From CAVQGZ01 sp963712175 (GTDB lineage: Bacteria > Actinomycetota > Actinomycetes > Jiangellales > Jiangellaceae): a stretch of DNA of 64,000 nucleotides. The position numbers and the translations under genes were made by a program. The notes beneath the pieces are model-generated. The model saw nothing but the letters and a program-made list of their open reading frames with translations. It did not search any database and was not told the DNA's origin. The stretch covers positions 682,001-746,000 of the forward strand of contig CAVQGZ010000004.1 in assembly GCA_963712175.1 (NCBI GenBank), in the 5' to 3' direction. Positions 17,798 through 27,489 of the stretch are shown here, piece by piece (the stretch's first letter is position 1; each line of letters begins with the position of its first letter).

Positions 17798-18637
17798 ATG
17801 ACGCACCGCCCCGTCCTATCGGCCGTCCAGGCGGGTCTCACGACGGCTCTGGCCGGGGTCGTCCTGGCGGTAGGCGTGACCGCGCTGCGTCAGACCTGGG
17901 CCGATCCAGCTCCTGCGACGTGCCTGCCGGTCGACTGCTTCTGCGAGGCTGTCCGACCCGCAGGGCTCGCGCAGCCGGTGAACGCCATCACGTCGCTGGC
18001 CTACGTCGCCCTCGGGGTCTGGGCGCTGGTGGGTGGCATCGTCGTCCCGCGGGTTGATCCGCGCACGACCGTCCTCGTGCGGGCCGTGGGTGCTGTGCTC
18101 GTCGTGCTCGGCGTCGGCAGCTTCGTGTACCACGGGACCCTGACCTTCATCGGACAGGTGCTCGATGTGCAGGGCATGTACCTGCTGGGGATGCTGATCA
18201 TCGTGGCGGCGCTCGTGCGGCGGGGCGCCCTCGCCCCGCGCGCTGCGCCCTGGGTCTACCTCGTTGCATGTGCGGGCTTGGCTGTGGTTCAGGTCGTGGC
18301 GCCGGACTCGCGACGCCTGCTGTTCGCGCTCGTGCTGCTGCCGGGGATCGTCTTTGAGGCCCTGCCCAGCACTACCGGTGTCGACGTTCGCTCGCCCGCG
18401 ACTCTGCCCTACAGGACTGGGGTCGCGGCGCTGGTCGCCGCCTACGTGGTGTGGGTTCTGGACAACGCGGGCATCGTCTGCTGGCCGACGTCAGTCCTGC
18501 AGGGCCACGGCGCTTGGCACGTGCTCACCGCCATCGCGGCAGTCCTGGTGGTGGGGCACTACGCCCGGACGCCCGGACGCCGGACCCCACCGGTGGATGA
18601 GACGACCATCGGCCGCCAGATGGGTGGCTCGTCGTAG
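17798..18637 (+). CDS. Alkaline ceramidase-like membrane protein (CREST superfamily)
   Basis: A 279-residue protein with about seven membrane helices. The CREST-type metal residues are present: Ser and His in GSFVYHGTL, Asp in VLDVQGMY, and two His in QGHGAWHVL. CWPTS-QGHG-WH near the C-terminus is typical of the ceramidase/PF05875 family. It probably hydrolyses an amide or similar bond in a lipid, but the bacterial substrate is unknown. I chose the ATG at 17798 because the first helix begins soon after; the ribosome binding site is weak. Confidence 0.8.
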   Translation: MTHRPVLSAVQAGLTTALAGVVLAVGVTALRQTWADPAPATCLPVDCFCEAVRPAGLAQPVNAITSLAYVALGVWALVGGIVVPRVDPRTTVLVRAVGAVLVVLGVGSFVYHGTLTFIGQVLDVQGMYLLGMLIIVAALVRRGALAPRAAPWVYLVACAGLAVVQVVAPDSRRLLFALVLLPGIVFEALPSTTGVDVRSPATLPYRTGVAALVAAYVVWVLDNAGIVCWPTSVLQGHGAWHVLTAIAAVLVVGHYARTPGRRTPPVDETTIGRQMGGSS

Positions 18638-18686
18638 CGGCGCGGGTCGCGAACGAAGCTGCGGACGGTGTCGCGACGACGGATCG

Positions 18687-19028
18687 TCAGGTGAGGGAGG
18701 GGATGGTGCAGGCGACGTACTCGAACCAGCCGGACTGCCCGACCTCTCCTGGGAAGCATGAGTAGCCGTCAGGCACGCTTCTCTGGAACGCCGTGAAGGG
18801 ACCGGCGAAGGTCACCTTCGGCGTCGGAGGCTTGACGAGTTTCAGGTAGACGTCCTCGCACTGGTAGGTAGCGGGCTCATCTGGCGTGTGGGTGTAGGTG
18901 CCGCCGAACCTCTCGCACACGTCCTGGAACGTTGTGCTCGGTTTGGCCTGGACTGTTGGGACGGCCAGCAGGAGGCCGCCGGCGGTAACAGCGGCTGCCA
19001 GTCCCGTGGCCCATCGGGTTCGAAGCAT
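18687..19028 (-). CDS. Small secreted Cys-containing protein
   Basis: A 113-residue protein with a clear Sec signal peptide (basic RTRW, hydrophobic core, cleavage after TVQA). The mature part of about 85 residues has four cysteines, probably forming two disulphides. It contains the segment FGGTYTHTPDEPATYQCE, seen in small actinobacterial exported proteins. The function is unknown. The start has a good ribosome binding site (AAGGAGG). Confidence 0.75.
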   Translation of the reverse strand: MLRTRWATGLAAAVTAGGLLLAVPTVQAKPSTTFQDVCERFGGTYTHTPDEPATYQCEDVYLKLVKPPTPKVTFAGPFTAFQRSVPDGYSCFPGEVGQSGWFEYVACTIPSLT

Positions 19029-19098
19029 CGGTGCCTCCTTGGCAGGGACTCCTCCCGTCTACGCCACGCAACCGCGAGCCGCTAGGGCCAAGCGCCTC

Positions 19099-19863
19099 TC
19101 ATGACTCGCGCTGCGGATCGAACGCTGCTGGTGCGGGCTTCGCGGGTCTGTGGCTCGGGGGCGGCGGGGCGACGATGTAGCCGTCCTCCAGGCTTCCGTA
19201 GACGATCAAGGCCCCCGGACGGTGGCGCCACAGCCATGCCAGGTGGGCGCACAGGATGGCGTCCATCTCGTCTTCCCAGCGGTTCAGATCGCCGGGCTTG
19301 GGGTCCATAAGCGCTCGGTGAACGTCTGCCCATCGCGACGACGAACGCACGTCCAGCTCGGGGATCTCCTCGAGCAGGCCGACAAGGGCGCGGAACCCAG
19401 GAAGGCGCCGGTGCGTGCTGCCCTTCTTGTAGTCGAGACGGTAGGGCAGCTCGAAGAGCCCGATCATCGCCGGATGCGGGTAGACCTCGATGCAGACGGT
19501 GTCGTCGCCGGCGGAGGACGCGGGGTCGGGGTTCCATCCCAGACGCAGCGCGAGCCGGGACGCTCGGGGCGCTCCGCCAAGCCTTGTCCGGTTGGACGTG
19601 TGCGCCGACGCACCGAAGGCGCCGTAGGCGTGCCCGATGAGTCGTTCGCAATCCCGCATCCCTGTCTCGTTCGGCACGACGAGGGGGGCGTCGACAGCCG
19701 CGACTGCGATCGGCCCACCAACGGAGATGACCCACGCCTCGATCTCGGCGTCGGTGCGCACACGACCCGAGGCCACCAGTCGACCCGTCTCGTCCGCGAC
19801 GGCGACTCCCGTGGCACCGGTCGTCCAGCCCAGGTCAAGGCCGACAAACCGCTCGCCGCTCAC
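19099..19863 (-). CDS. DUF429 family, predicted RNase H-like nuclease
   Basis: A 254-residue protein. The N-terminal FVGLDLGWTTGATGVAV gives the first strand and acidic residue of an RNase H fold. AAVDAPLVVPNETGMRDCERLI and the C-terminal EDEMDAILCAHLAW supply further conserved acidic residues, matching DUF429. A nuclease role is predicted for the family but not established. It starts at GTG 19863 and is divergent from the large GH16 gene. Confidence 0.85.
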   Translation of the reverse strand: MSGERFVGLDLGWTTGATGVAVADETGRLVASGRVRTDAEIEAWVISVGGPIAVAAVDAPLVVPNETGMRDCERLIGHAYGAFGASAHTSNRTRLGGAPRASRLALRLGWNPDPASSAGDDTVCIEVYPHPAMIGLFELPYRLDYKKGSTHRRLPGFRALVGLLEEIPELDVRSSSRWADVHRALMDPKPGDLNRWEDEMDAILCAHLAWLWRHRPGALIVYGSLEDGYIVAPPPPSHRPAKPAPAAFDPQRES

Positions 19864-19938
19864 GGGGGTCAGTCAACAGGCCGTGCTCAGCCACGGGTAC
19901 GTCGCCCTGCACTCATCGGTCCGCAGGCGCGGGCAGAG

Positions 19939-19983
19939 TCTGTCGGGGGCTCGCGACAGACATTCGATAACGATTCGGTAACG
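19939..19983. promoter_or_regulatory. Inverted repeat plus tandem direct repeats upstream of the GH16 gene
   Basis: In the 246-base divergent spacer there is an inverted repeat (TCTGTCG-8 bases-CGACAGA, 19939-19960). It is followed at once by two tandem 11-base direct repeats, ATTCGATAACG and ATTCGGTAACG (19962-19983). Their position 130-170 bases before the GH16 start suits a regulator binding site; the regulator is unknown. Confidence 0.35.
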
Positions 19984-20109
19984 GCAGGTCGACGTCGGAG
20001 ATCGAGGGTGACAGGGTTGAGACCGGTCTCACGGTCAGATGTTCCGGGACTCCGGGTGCGGAGCCTTGTCTGTCCAGGTTGGGCCATCGCAGCCGGACGA
20101 GAGGGACAA

Positions 20110-23100
20110 GGTGCGACTCACAAACCGCCAACGGATGTGCACGCTGCTCGTCAGCAGCCATGGTCTCGCGGGTCTGGCGGTAGCCGCACCGGTGAGCGCC
20201 GACAGCCGCGACCGGGATCGTCGTCTTCGACGACTTCGAGGATGGCGACGCCTCCGACTGGGTCTTCTTCGGCGGGCAACGCCGCGGCGGTGGCGGCGGC
20301 GCGCTGACGACCGGCCTGCCGAGGGGATGACTACTACTTCAGCACCGGCTGGGGCGGCGAGGGGACGACCAGCGGCTTCTACGGCGGCACCTTCAGGAAC
20401 CTCGACGACATGCGCGCAGGTGGCTCTGCCGGCCGACCCCTGGTTCAGCATGTGGGTGCTCAACCAGAGCGACGCGACGTCGACCGTACGTGCTCGAGCT
20501 GACGCTGCGCGAGGACACCGACGGCGACGGCTGGACCGACGGCGCCGAGGACTCCATCGGCGCTGGACACCACGTTCACCAGCGCGCCAGTTCAACGACG
20601 AGTGGACGACTGCTGAGCGCCCCGCTCAGCTCGTGGTTCGACCGTGGCACCGGCGGCAACGGCGTCTTCGACGGCGCGGTCGACGAGATGGTCATCGTCA
20701 TCGCTGGCGTCGAGGGCGCACGTCCCAGGCACGATCGAGATCGACTTCGACACGATCCGTTTCACGGCCGGACCGCCCGACGTGCGATCCCACGTGGAGT
20801 CATCGACGACTTCGAGAGCGGGTTGTCGCCCGGAGTCCGTGCCAGCGCGAACGGCGCATGCCTCTCGGCTTCTACACGCTTCAGCGGCCGGCGACGCGGT
20901 GTCCCTGGCCACCCGAGCACCCCGCCCGCGCCGAGCTGCCGCGAGTCGGCGACGCCGAACAACGTCCTCAGATGGACGTCGACTCCGCAGTCATTCGCCG
21001 GCATTCATCCACGGGTTCACGAACGACAGCGGTCGACACATGGGTCACCCAGGACTGGTCGACCCGCGAGGGCATCTCGTTCTGGATGCACGGGTCCAAC
21101 TCGGGAACGCAGATGTTCATCGACATCCTCGACAACCGGAACCCCGGCTCGACGACCGACGACGCGGAGCGGTTCACGGTGCCCGTTCATCGACGACTTC
21201 AGCGGGTGGCAGCTGCTCGAGTTCCCGTTCGCCGACTTCGTTCGCAAGGAGATCGGCAACGGCGCCCCCAACGACGGCCTCGGCCTGTTCGAGATGCACG
21301 GCTACGCGCTCGGCGCGCTGGGCACCGACGGGCCGCAGACGTACTACTTCGACGAGGTCAGCGTCTACGGCGACGCGGAGCCTCCTGCGCTGGCCGTCAA
21401 CTTCGCCCAGCAGAACACCTTCATCGAGGAGGGCACGACGGGTGACGTCGGCGTCAAGCTCAATCGCCCGATGGGCCCGGACGACCCGGCCGAGGTGAGC
21501 ATCGACTTCGCGACCGAGCGCTCGCAACGGCGATCCCGGGCGAGGACTTCACGCCCACGTCGGGGACGCTGACCTTCACCAACGGCGGCCCGAGCGAGCT
21601 GACCTTCCCGGTCGAGACGTTCGACAACACCAAGTTCACCGGTGACAAGCAGATCGTCATCCGCCTCACCAACCCCGTGGACGTCGAGCGCGGCGCCCTG
21701 TTCCAGGGTTCGGTGCTCATCGAGGACAACGACCCGTTCGACCCCAAGCTGCTCGACGACTTCGAGCAGGGCGCCTTCCTCTGGGACACCGAGGGGCTCG
21801 TCTCGCTCGACGCCGCAGCGTGTCGAGGTCGGCGGGCCGGACGAGCGGCCCGAGCAGGACGCGGTCGAGAACGTCGGCGTGATCGACGCTGCTGCGGCTC
21901 CCATCAGGACGGGAAGAAGTCCTTCGACCGTGCCGAGCGGACGGTGCGCAAGCTGGAGAAGGCGACGGACGCTCAGCCGGAGATCGATCGAGATCGTGGC
22001 GTCCAGCGCAGCCGTGGCCGACCGAGGCCGTCGAGGTCGCCCAGCGGAACGGCGGCGACGCAGAAGCGGATCGACCGAGCCGCAGCGCCAGGATCGCGCA
22101 GGCCGAGGACGCCGCTGAGCGGCCGCGCCAGCAAGGCGCGTCCAGAACTACCGCAAGGCCTGGCAAGAGGCGACCAAGGCGATGGAGGCACTGCGCAAGG
22201 ACGGGCAGACGGTGTCCGCGCGGTTCGATCGTGCGCGACTTCCCGATCGGCCAGGACTGGACCGGCACCGAGAGCCTCGACTTCTGGTTCAAGGGCACCG
22301 GCAGCGGAGAGCCCGTCACGCTGACCCTCAAGGACAACCGCGCCCCCGACCCGGGCCCGACGGGCTGGGACCTGGTCTGGAGCCGACGAGTTCGACGACC
22401 CCGCGGGCACGCCGCCGAACCCGGACAACTGGGCCTACGAGATCGGCGACATGACCCCCGACGGCAAGAACGGGTGGGGCAACGAGGAGCTGCAGTACTA
22501 CACCGACGACCCCGCCAACGCGCAGACGGACGGCAACGGCAACCTCGTCATCACTCTGGACGAGGCCGACGGGTCGCAGGAGTGCTACTACGGCCCCTGC
22601 GAGTTCGAGTCGGCTCGACTGATCACCCAGGACAAGGCCGGAGTTCGCCTACGGCCGGATCGAGTCGCGGCTGCAGGTGCCGACCGGCGGCGACGGGCTG
22701 TGGCCGGCTTTCTGGAGCCTCGGCACCGACATCACCTACAACCCGTGGCCGGGCGCCGGCGAGATCGACGTCATGGAGTACGTGAGCCGCATCCCCGAAC
22801 GAGATCTTCGGCACGATCCACGGACCTGGCTACACCGGCGGAGGCAGCTTCGGCGACATCTACGACTTCGGCGAGCGGGTGGACGTCGAGCTACCACACG
22901 TTCACCGTCGAGTGGGAACCCGAACCTGATCACCTGGTACGTCGACGGCATCCAGTACCACCAGGCCACGCCCGCGGATGTGGCCCGAACCCGTGGGTGT
23001 TCGAGAAGCCGTTCTTCCTGCTGCTGAACATCGCGATCGGCGGCAACTTCGGTGGGGCGATCGACCCGCAACACCTGAGCTGCCGCAGGAGTACCTGGTC

Positions 23101-24444
23101 GACTACGTCCGCGTCTACCAGGGCCCGGACACCGCCGAGCGGTTCGAGACCACGTTCACGGACGACTCGACGCAGTGGCAGCAGGTGTCTGTCCCGGTGA
23201 CGGAGTTCGTCCGCAGCGCCGACCAGCCGGCTGGCGCACCTGACGACGGTCTGGGACTCGACGAGGTGTGGGGCTACGGCCTCGTCCTGCCCTGGACGGC
23301 CAGGCGGTGGCTACCTGGTCGACCAGGTGCGTCGGACTCCCGCAGCCGCCGCCCACCGAGCTCGTGGTGACCAACCTGGACGACAGCGGATCGGGCTCGC
23401 TGCGAGACGCGCTCGCCCGCATCGCCGACGACGGGACGATCACCTTCGACCCGGGCCTCGCTGGTGGGACGATCACGCTCTCGTCGGGACAGCTCGCGAT
23501 CGACAGCTCGAGTGACGATCGACTGCGTCCGCCGCGGCGCCGGTGACGATCAGCGGTGCGGCGTCGTCGCGCGTCGTGCAGGTCGCTGCTGGTGCCGAGG
23601 TCGCGATGAACGACCTGATCATCCGGGACGGCGTGCGGCTCCGCAGGGCGGTGGCATCCTCAACTACGGCGACCTGAGCCTCGACCGTGTCGTCGTGACC
23701 GACAACCTGGAGAACCAGCGCCGGCGAGCTTCGACCTCGGCGGTGGCGGCATCTACAACGGTGACGGCGCCACGTTGAACCTGGTCGACAGCACGGTCAG
23801 CGACAACAGCATCGCTGCGCACAGCCAGGCGGAGGCGTGTACGGGTTCTTCAACAGCACGATCAACGTGACGCGCAGCACGATCAGCGGCAACGTCGCCG
23901 GCGACGTCGCCGGTGGGCTGCGCACGCTCGGCGACGCGCACCGATCGTGAACAGCACGATCAGCGGCAACACGTCGACGGCCTGGCACGGCGGCGCGCTC
24001 TTCGCCACCGACGGCACGGTCGACGATCTCCAACAGCACGATCGTGGGCAACAACGCCCCCGACGGGACCGCTGGCGGCTCGATGGTGGCGACATTCGGG
24101 CGCCGTCCTGTGACGATCGCGAACAGCGTCATCGCCGACAACGGCACCTACAACTGCCAGGTCGAGGGCGGAGCCGCCGCGGTGCTGACCTCGCTCGGCG
24201 GCAACGTGATGACGCGATGACTCGTGCACCCCGATGCGGTCCGACAACCCAATCATTGACCCGGCGCCGGCGTCGAGTGCTCGCCGACAACGGTGGCCCG
24301 ACTCTGACGCACCTGCTGCTGTCCGGCAGCCCGGCGATCGACGCCGCAGCCGGGACATGCCCGGCCACCGACCAGCGCGGCGTAGCTCGGCCCCAGGGAG
24401 CAGGATGCGACGTCGGGAGCGTGGAGCTGGAGCCGGCTGGGTAG
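20110..24444 (+). pseudogene. Giant secreted multidomain GH16 glucanase, heavily frameshifted
   Basis: Reading across frame changes gives one protein of about 1,400 residues. In order: a signal peptide; a carbohydrate-binding-like module (about 20,230-20,780); a second (20,800-21,370) ending in TYYFDEVSVYG; a Calx-beta domain (21,390-21,720) with EDFTPTSGTLTF; another binding module; and a GH16 catalytic domain (22,385-23,130) with the catalytic motif GEIDVMEY (Glu codons at 22,761 and 22,776). A further binding module and a right-handed beta-helix (23,360-24,440) rich in STISGN-type repeats follow. The enzyme would attack beta-1,3 or mixed-linked glucans. Single-base insertions or deletions occur about every 30-150 bases, many in G or C runs, with few substitutions. 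It is either a pseudogene or a poorly resolved assembly. Confidence 0.8.
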
Positions 24445-24482
24445 TCAATCCGGTCTGGGCTCGGCGGTGCTAGCGTCGCAAC

Positions 24483-24935
24483 GTGCACGCGGCACCGGCC
24501 GAGCCCAGCGCCCAGCCGGTTCGAACCATCGCCCGCTGGGTCCTCGCGGGATTCCTCGGATTCGCCGGCGTCGGCCACTTCACGAACGCCGATGCCTTCC
24601 TGGCGCAGGTGCCAGGCTGGATGCCCGCACCGGAGGCTGTCGTGGCCGTCTCGGGAGTGGTTGAGGTCGCCCTCGCTCTGGCACTGGTGACCGTCCGCCG
24701 GCAACGTGCAGCCGTCGGCTGGGTGACGGCGGCCTTCTTCGTCCTGGTGTTTCCGGGCAACGTCTCGCAGCTGGTGACCGGTACCGACGCGTTCGGACTC
24801 GACTCAGACGCCGCCCGCGCCGCCCGGCTGCTGCTTCAGCCCCTGCTGGTCGTGTGGGCCCTGTGGTGCACCGGCGCCTGGCGCTCATGGCGCCATCGCA
24901 CACCCTCCACAGGTGGCGGCGTCAGGAGCTCATGA
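24483..24935 (+). CDS. DoxX-like membrane protein
   Basis: A 150-residue protein with four hydrophobic helices. The first carries RWVLAGFLGFAGVGHF, characteristic of DoxX/DoxD-like small membrane proteins, and the second has a GVVEVALALAL segment. DoxX proteins are linked to redox or sulphur metabolism in some bacteria; the role here is unknown. It starts at GTG 24483, soon after the GH16 gene. Its stop overlaps the stop of the convergent epimerase gene by six bases. Confidence 0.75.
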   Translation: MHAAPAEPSAQPVRTIARWVLAGFLGFAGVGHFTNADAFLAQVPGWMPAPEAVVAVSGVVEVALALALVTVRRQRAAVGWVTAAFFVLVFPGNVSQLVTGTDAFGLDSDAARAARLLLQPLLVVWALWCTGAWRSWRHRTPSTGGGVRSS

Positions 24936-25853
24936 CGCGACAGGGCCCGGCCACACGGGACGGTCGGTCGCAACAGGGACTCGGACTCGGCCCTGGTCGT
25001 CGAGGTAGTCACGCCACGAGCGGGTGGGGTTCCAGCCGAAGAGGCGTCGGGCACGCGCGATGCTCGTGCCGGAGGCATCGGGGCGATCGAGATCGTGGAC
25101 CGGAACAGTCGGGTAGTGCTCAGCCATGGCGGCGCGTAGGTCTCGGCCACCGATGTTGTCCGGCGAGGCTGCGTAGACGACCTCGTGGCCGGGGGTCGGC
25201 TGCTCGACGCACAGCGCCAGGAGCTCGGCCAGGTCGTAGTCGTCGACGTAGGACCAGAAGGTGATGCTCGGGAGCGAGGGATCACGCACCATCGCAGCGA
25301 GGTTGCGCTCGTAGTTGCCTTCCCACTGCACCCACGACGGTCTGACCGACACGGCAGTCAGGTCGCTTCGGCGGGTGGCGGCGTCGCACAGCTGCTCGCC
25401 GAACATCTTCGCCAGGCCGTACGGATCCTGGGGGACCATCGGGTGGTCCTCGTCGATCGGGCAGTAGGACGGCTCGAACGGACGTTGGGCGAAGATGAAC
25501 CCCGGCACAGTCTCGCTCGAGACGTTCACCAGTCGTGCGACACCGAACCGCACGCATGCCTCCACGATGTTGAACACCGCCATGAGGTTGTTCGCGAACA
25601 CGTCGTGCGGGACGTTCTGGCTCGGCTCCGGGATGGCTGCCGCATGCACGACCGCGTCGCAGCCCCGAACGACGTGGTCGGCAGCGCCGGCGTCGGTCAG
25701 ATCGGCCTGGATGTAGGGCGCCGATCCGGGGTCGGCCGTCTCGAACGTCGGTACCGCCCGGTCGGTGCCGATCACGGTGTGGCCCCTGCTCTGCAGGCAC
25801 CCGAGTACTGCCGAGCCGACCTTGCCGTGCGCCCCCGTGACCAGAACCCGCAT
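24930..25853 (-). CDS. NAD-dependent epimerase/dehydratase (extended SDR)
   Basis: A 307-residue protein. The nucleotide-binding loop GAHGKVG lies at the N-terminus. AAIPEPS and VNVSSETVPG follow, then the catalytic Tyr-Lys pair in DPYGLAK. The Ser/Thr-Tyr-Lys arrangement of extended short-chain dehydrogenases is intact. Such enzymes epimerise, dehydrate or reduce nucleotide sugars and related compounds; no neighbouring sugar pathway narrows this down. It begins with a clean ATG. Confidence 0.85.
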   Translation of the reverse strand: MRVLVTGAHGKVGSAVLGCLQSRGHTVIGTDRAVPTFETADPGSAPYIQADLTDAGAADHVVRGCDAVVHAAAIPEPSQNVPHDVFANNLMAVFNIVEACVRFGVARLVNVSSETVPGFIFAQRPFEPSYCPIDEDHPMVPQDPYGLAKMFGEQLCDAATRRSDLTAVSVRPSWVQWEGNYERNLAAMVRDPSLPSITFWSYVDDYDLAELLALCVEQPTPGHEVVYAASPDNIGGRDLRAAMAEHYPTVPVHDLDRPDASGTSIARARRLFGWNPTRSWRDYLDDQGRVRVPVATDRPVWPGPVAS

Positions 25854-25897
25854 CTACGCAGCCTAGGGCGGGACCTCCGATCGCGGGGGCCTGTCGG

Positions 25898-26524
25898 TCA
25901 ACGCGCGCGGCCGAGCCGCCACACGGCCAGCTCCAGCGTCATGACATCGACGTCGAAGGCCTCTGCCGCGTGCGCGAGCAGGACGTTCGTGGCAGCCGGG
26001 CTGACGTCCGAGCCGAGCATGGTGCGAACAGCATCCGCCACCCGGGGGCTCGGCTCCCGCTGGGGAGCATCCGTGACGAGGGTCAGGTAGTGCCAGGTTG
26101 CGTCGCCAAGGCCGGGGACGTCGGTGACCGCCGCACGATGGACGGGGGAGTCCGCCCGCAGCTCGCGGGTCCGTGTCACGCCCACGTCGCGAAGGCGTTG
26201 GGCCGCTCGGAGCAGCCCGACCGTCTTGAGCGAGCCGTCCGCGAGCCGTTGCCGGTTGTGGACGACATCGGCCATTGAGTCGGCATCCACCGCCTCGAAG
26301 ACGCGAAGGTCGTCGAGGTGAACCCCACCCCGCTGCTCGCGCCACCGCTGCACTGCTGCGCGCACGCCTGTCGTGGGTCGTCCGTAGGTGGCGCGGATGC
26401 TCAGGACGGCGTCTAGCAGGCCGGCTTCGATCTCACCGGGCCACCCGGTCGGGGCGTCGGTCCAGTCGGTCGGAACTCGCGGTCGCAGCCTTCTGACCAA
26501 CCGTGTGCCATCTCGAACCGCCAC
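25898..26524 (-). CDS. HhH-type protein of unknown function (DNA-glycosylase-like fold)
   Basis: A 208-residue helical protein. The C-terminal half contains VTDVPGLGDATWHYLTLV, a helix-hairpin-helix-like turn in a context seen in a family of small actinobacterial proteins often mislabelled heme peroxidase. No Fe-S cysteines are present, and no catalytic residue can be assigned with confidence. The GTG at 26524 is chosen because GGAGGG lies about 11 bases upstream. It may act in DNA repair, but this is inference. Confidence 0.6.
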   Translation of the reverse strand: MAVRDGTRLVRRLRPRVPTDWTDAPTGWPGEIEAGLLDAVLSIRATYGRPTTGVRAAVQRWREQRGGVHLDDLRVFEAVDADSMADVVHNRQRLADGSLKTVGLLRAAQRLRDVGVTRTRELRADSPVHRAAVTDVPGLGDATWHYLTLVTDAPQREPSPRVADAVRTMLGSDVSPAATNVLLAHAAEAFDVDVMTLELAVWRLGRAR

Positions 26525-26667
26525 CGTGCTGACTCCCTCCGACTGGGCCGGTGCGAGTCTGCCGGGGGTGTCCGGAGCCTGCCTGCCTGCGTCCACAGGC
26601 GCTGCCGGCCGTCACCCCCGACCCTCGCCCGGTCGTCGAGGGTCCTTCGGTGGGCAAGGATGACGCG

Positions 26668-27486
26668 GTGGGAGCATCGCGACGGCACTACGCCACCGTG
26701 CTCCTTGCCTGCCATCCTGGGCCGGCGCTGGCGGTCACGGCGGTGGTCACCGCGCTGACGTTGTCCCTCGGCGCCGACGCTGGCGCCACCGCCGGGCTGG
26801 CGCTCGTGGTGCTCACGGGGCAGCTCTCCGTGGGTTGGTCCAACGACGCCGTCGATGCTGAGGCGGACGCCGCAGCGGGGCGTACCGACAAGCCGATCGT
26901 GCGCCTCGGGCTGGACGTGACGCGGATCTGGCGCCTCGCCGTGGTGGCTCTGCTCGCCTGTATCGCCCTGTCGGTGCTGGTGCTCGGGTGGCGCATCGGG
27001 CTCGCTCACATCGGCGCCGTCGGCGCTGCCTGGGCCTACAACATGTGGCTGAAGGACACGGTGTTTTCGGCGGTCCCGTACGCCGTGGCGTTCGGCCTCG
27101 TGCCCGTGGTGGCCCTCGGGGTTGCCGATCCGAACGCGTCGCCCCCGGCATGGACCGTGGTCGTCGGCGCCTGCCTGGGCGTGGGGGCTCATCTGGCCAA
27201 CACTGCCCGCGACATCACCTCGGACTCGCGGGTCGGGCGAGGGGGTCTGGCACGACGGCTGGGCAGTGTGCGGAGCCGAGCCGGCGCGGTGGTCTGCTTC
27301 GGCGCAGCAGCCGCCGCGGTCGTCCTGGGGCTGCCGGACGCGAGCGGCCTGCTGGCGGCGATCCTGCTGGCTCAGGTGCTGTTTCTGAGCCTGATGGCCG
27401 GGGTCCATGGCGGTCGTTGGTTCTTCCCGGCACTGCTGACGCTGGCGATCCTCGACGCCGCCATCGTGGGCATCGGGGTGCGCTGA
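26668..27486 (+). CDS. UbiA-family prenyltransferase
   Basis: A 272-residue protein with about eight membrane helices. Two aspartate-rich motifs mark the UbiA fold: NDAVDAEAD in the first half and DITSD in the second, which bind the Mg-diphosphate of a polyprenyl donor. UbiA enzymes attach prenyl groups to aromatic rings or other acceptors. The gene ends 3 bases from the stop of the convergent FAD oxidoreductase of the type III PKS set, so prenylation of the PKS product is a reasonable guess. The GTG at 26668 has AAGGA upstream; a GTG at 26650 is an alternative. Confidence 0.85.
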   Translation: MGASRRHYATVLLACHPGPALAVTAVVTALTLSLGADAGATAGLALVVLTGQLSVGWSNDAVDAEADAAAGRTDKPIVRLGLDVTRIWRLAVVALLACIALSVLVLGWRIGLAHIGAVGAAWAYNMWLKDTVFSAVPYAVAFGLVPVVALGVADPNASPPAWTVVVGACLGVGAHLANTARDITSDSRVGRGGLARRLGSVRSRAGAVVCFGAAAAAVVLGLPDASGLLAAILLAQVLFLSLMAGVHGGRWFFPALLTLAILDAAIVGIGVR

Positions 27487-27489
27487 GCG

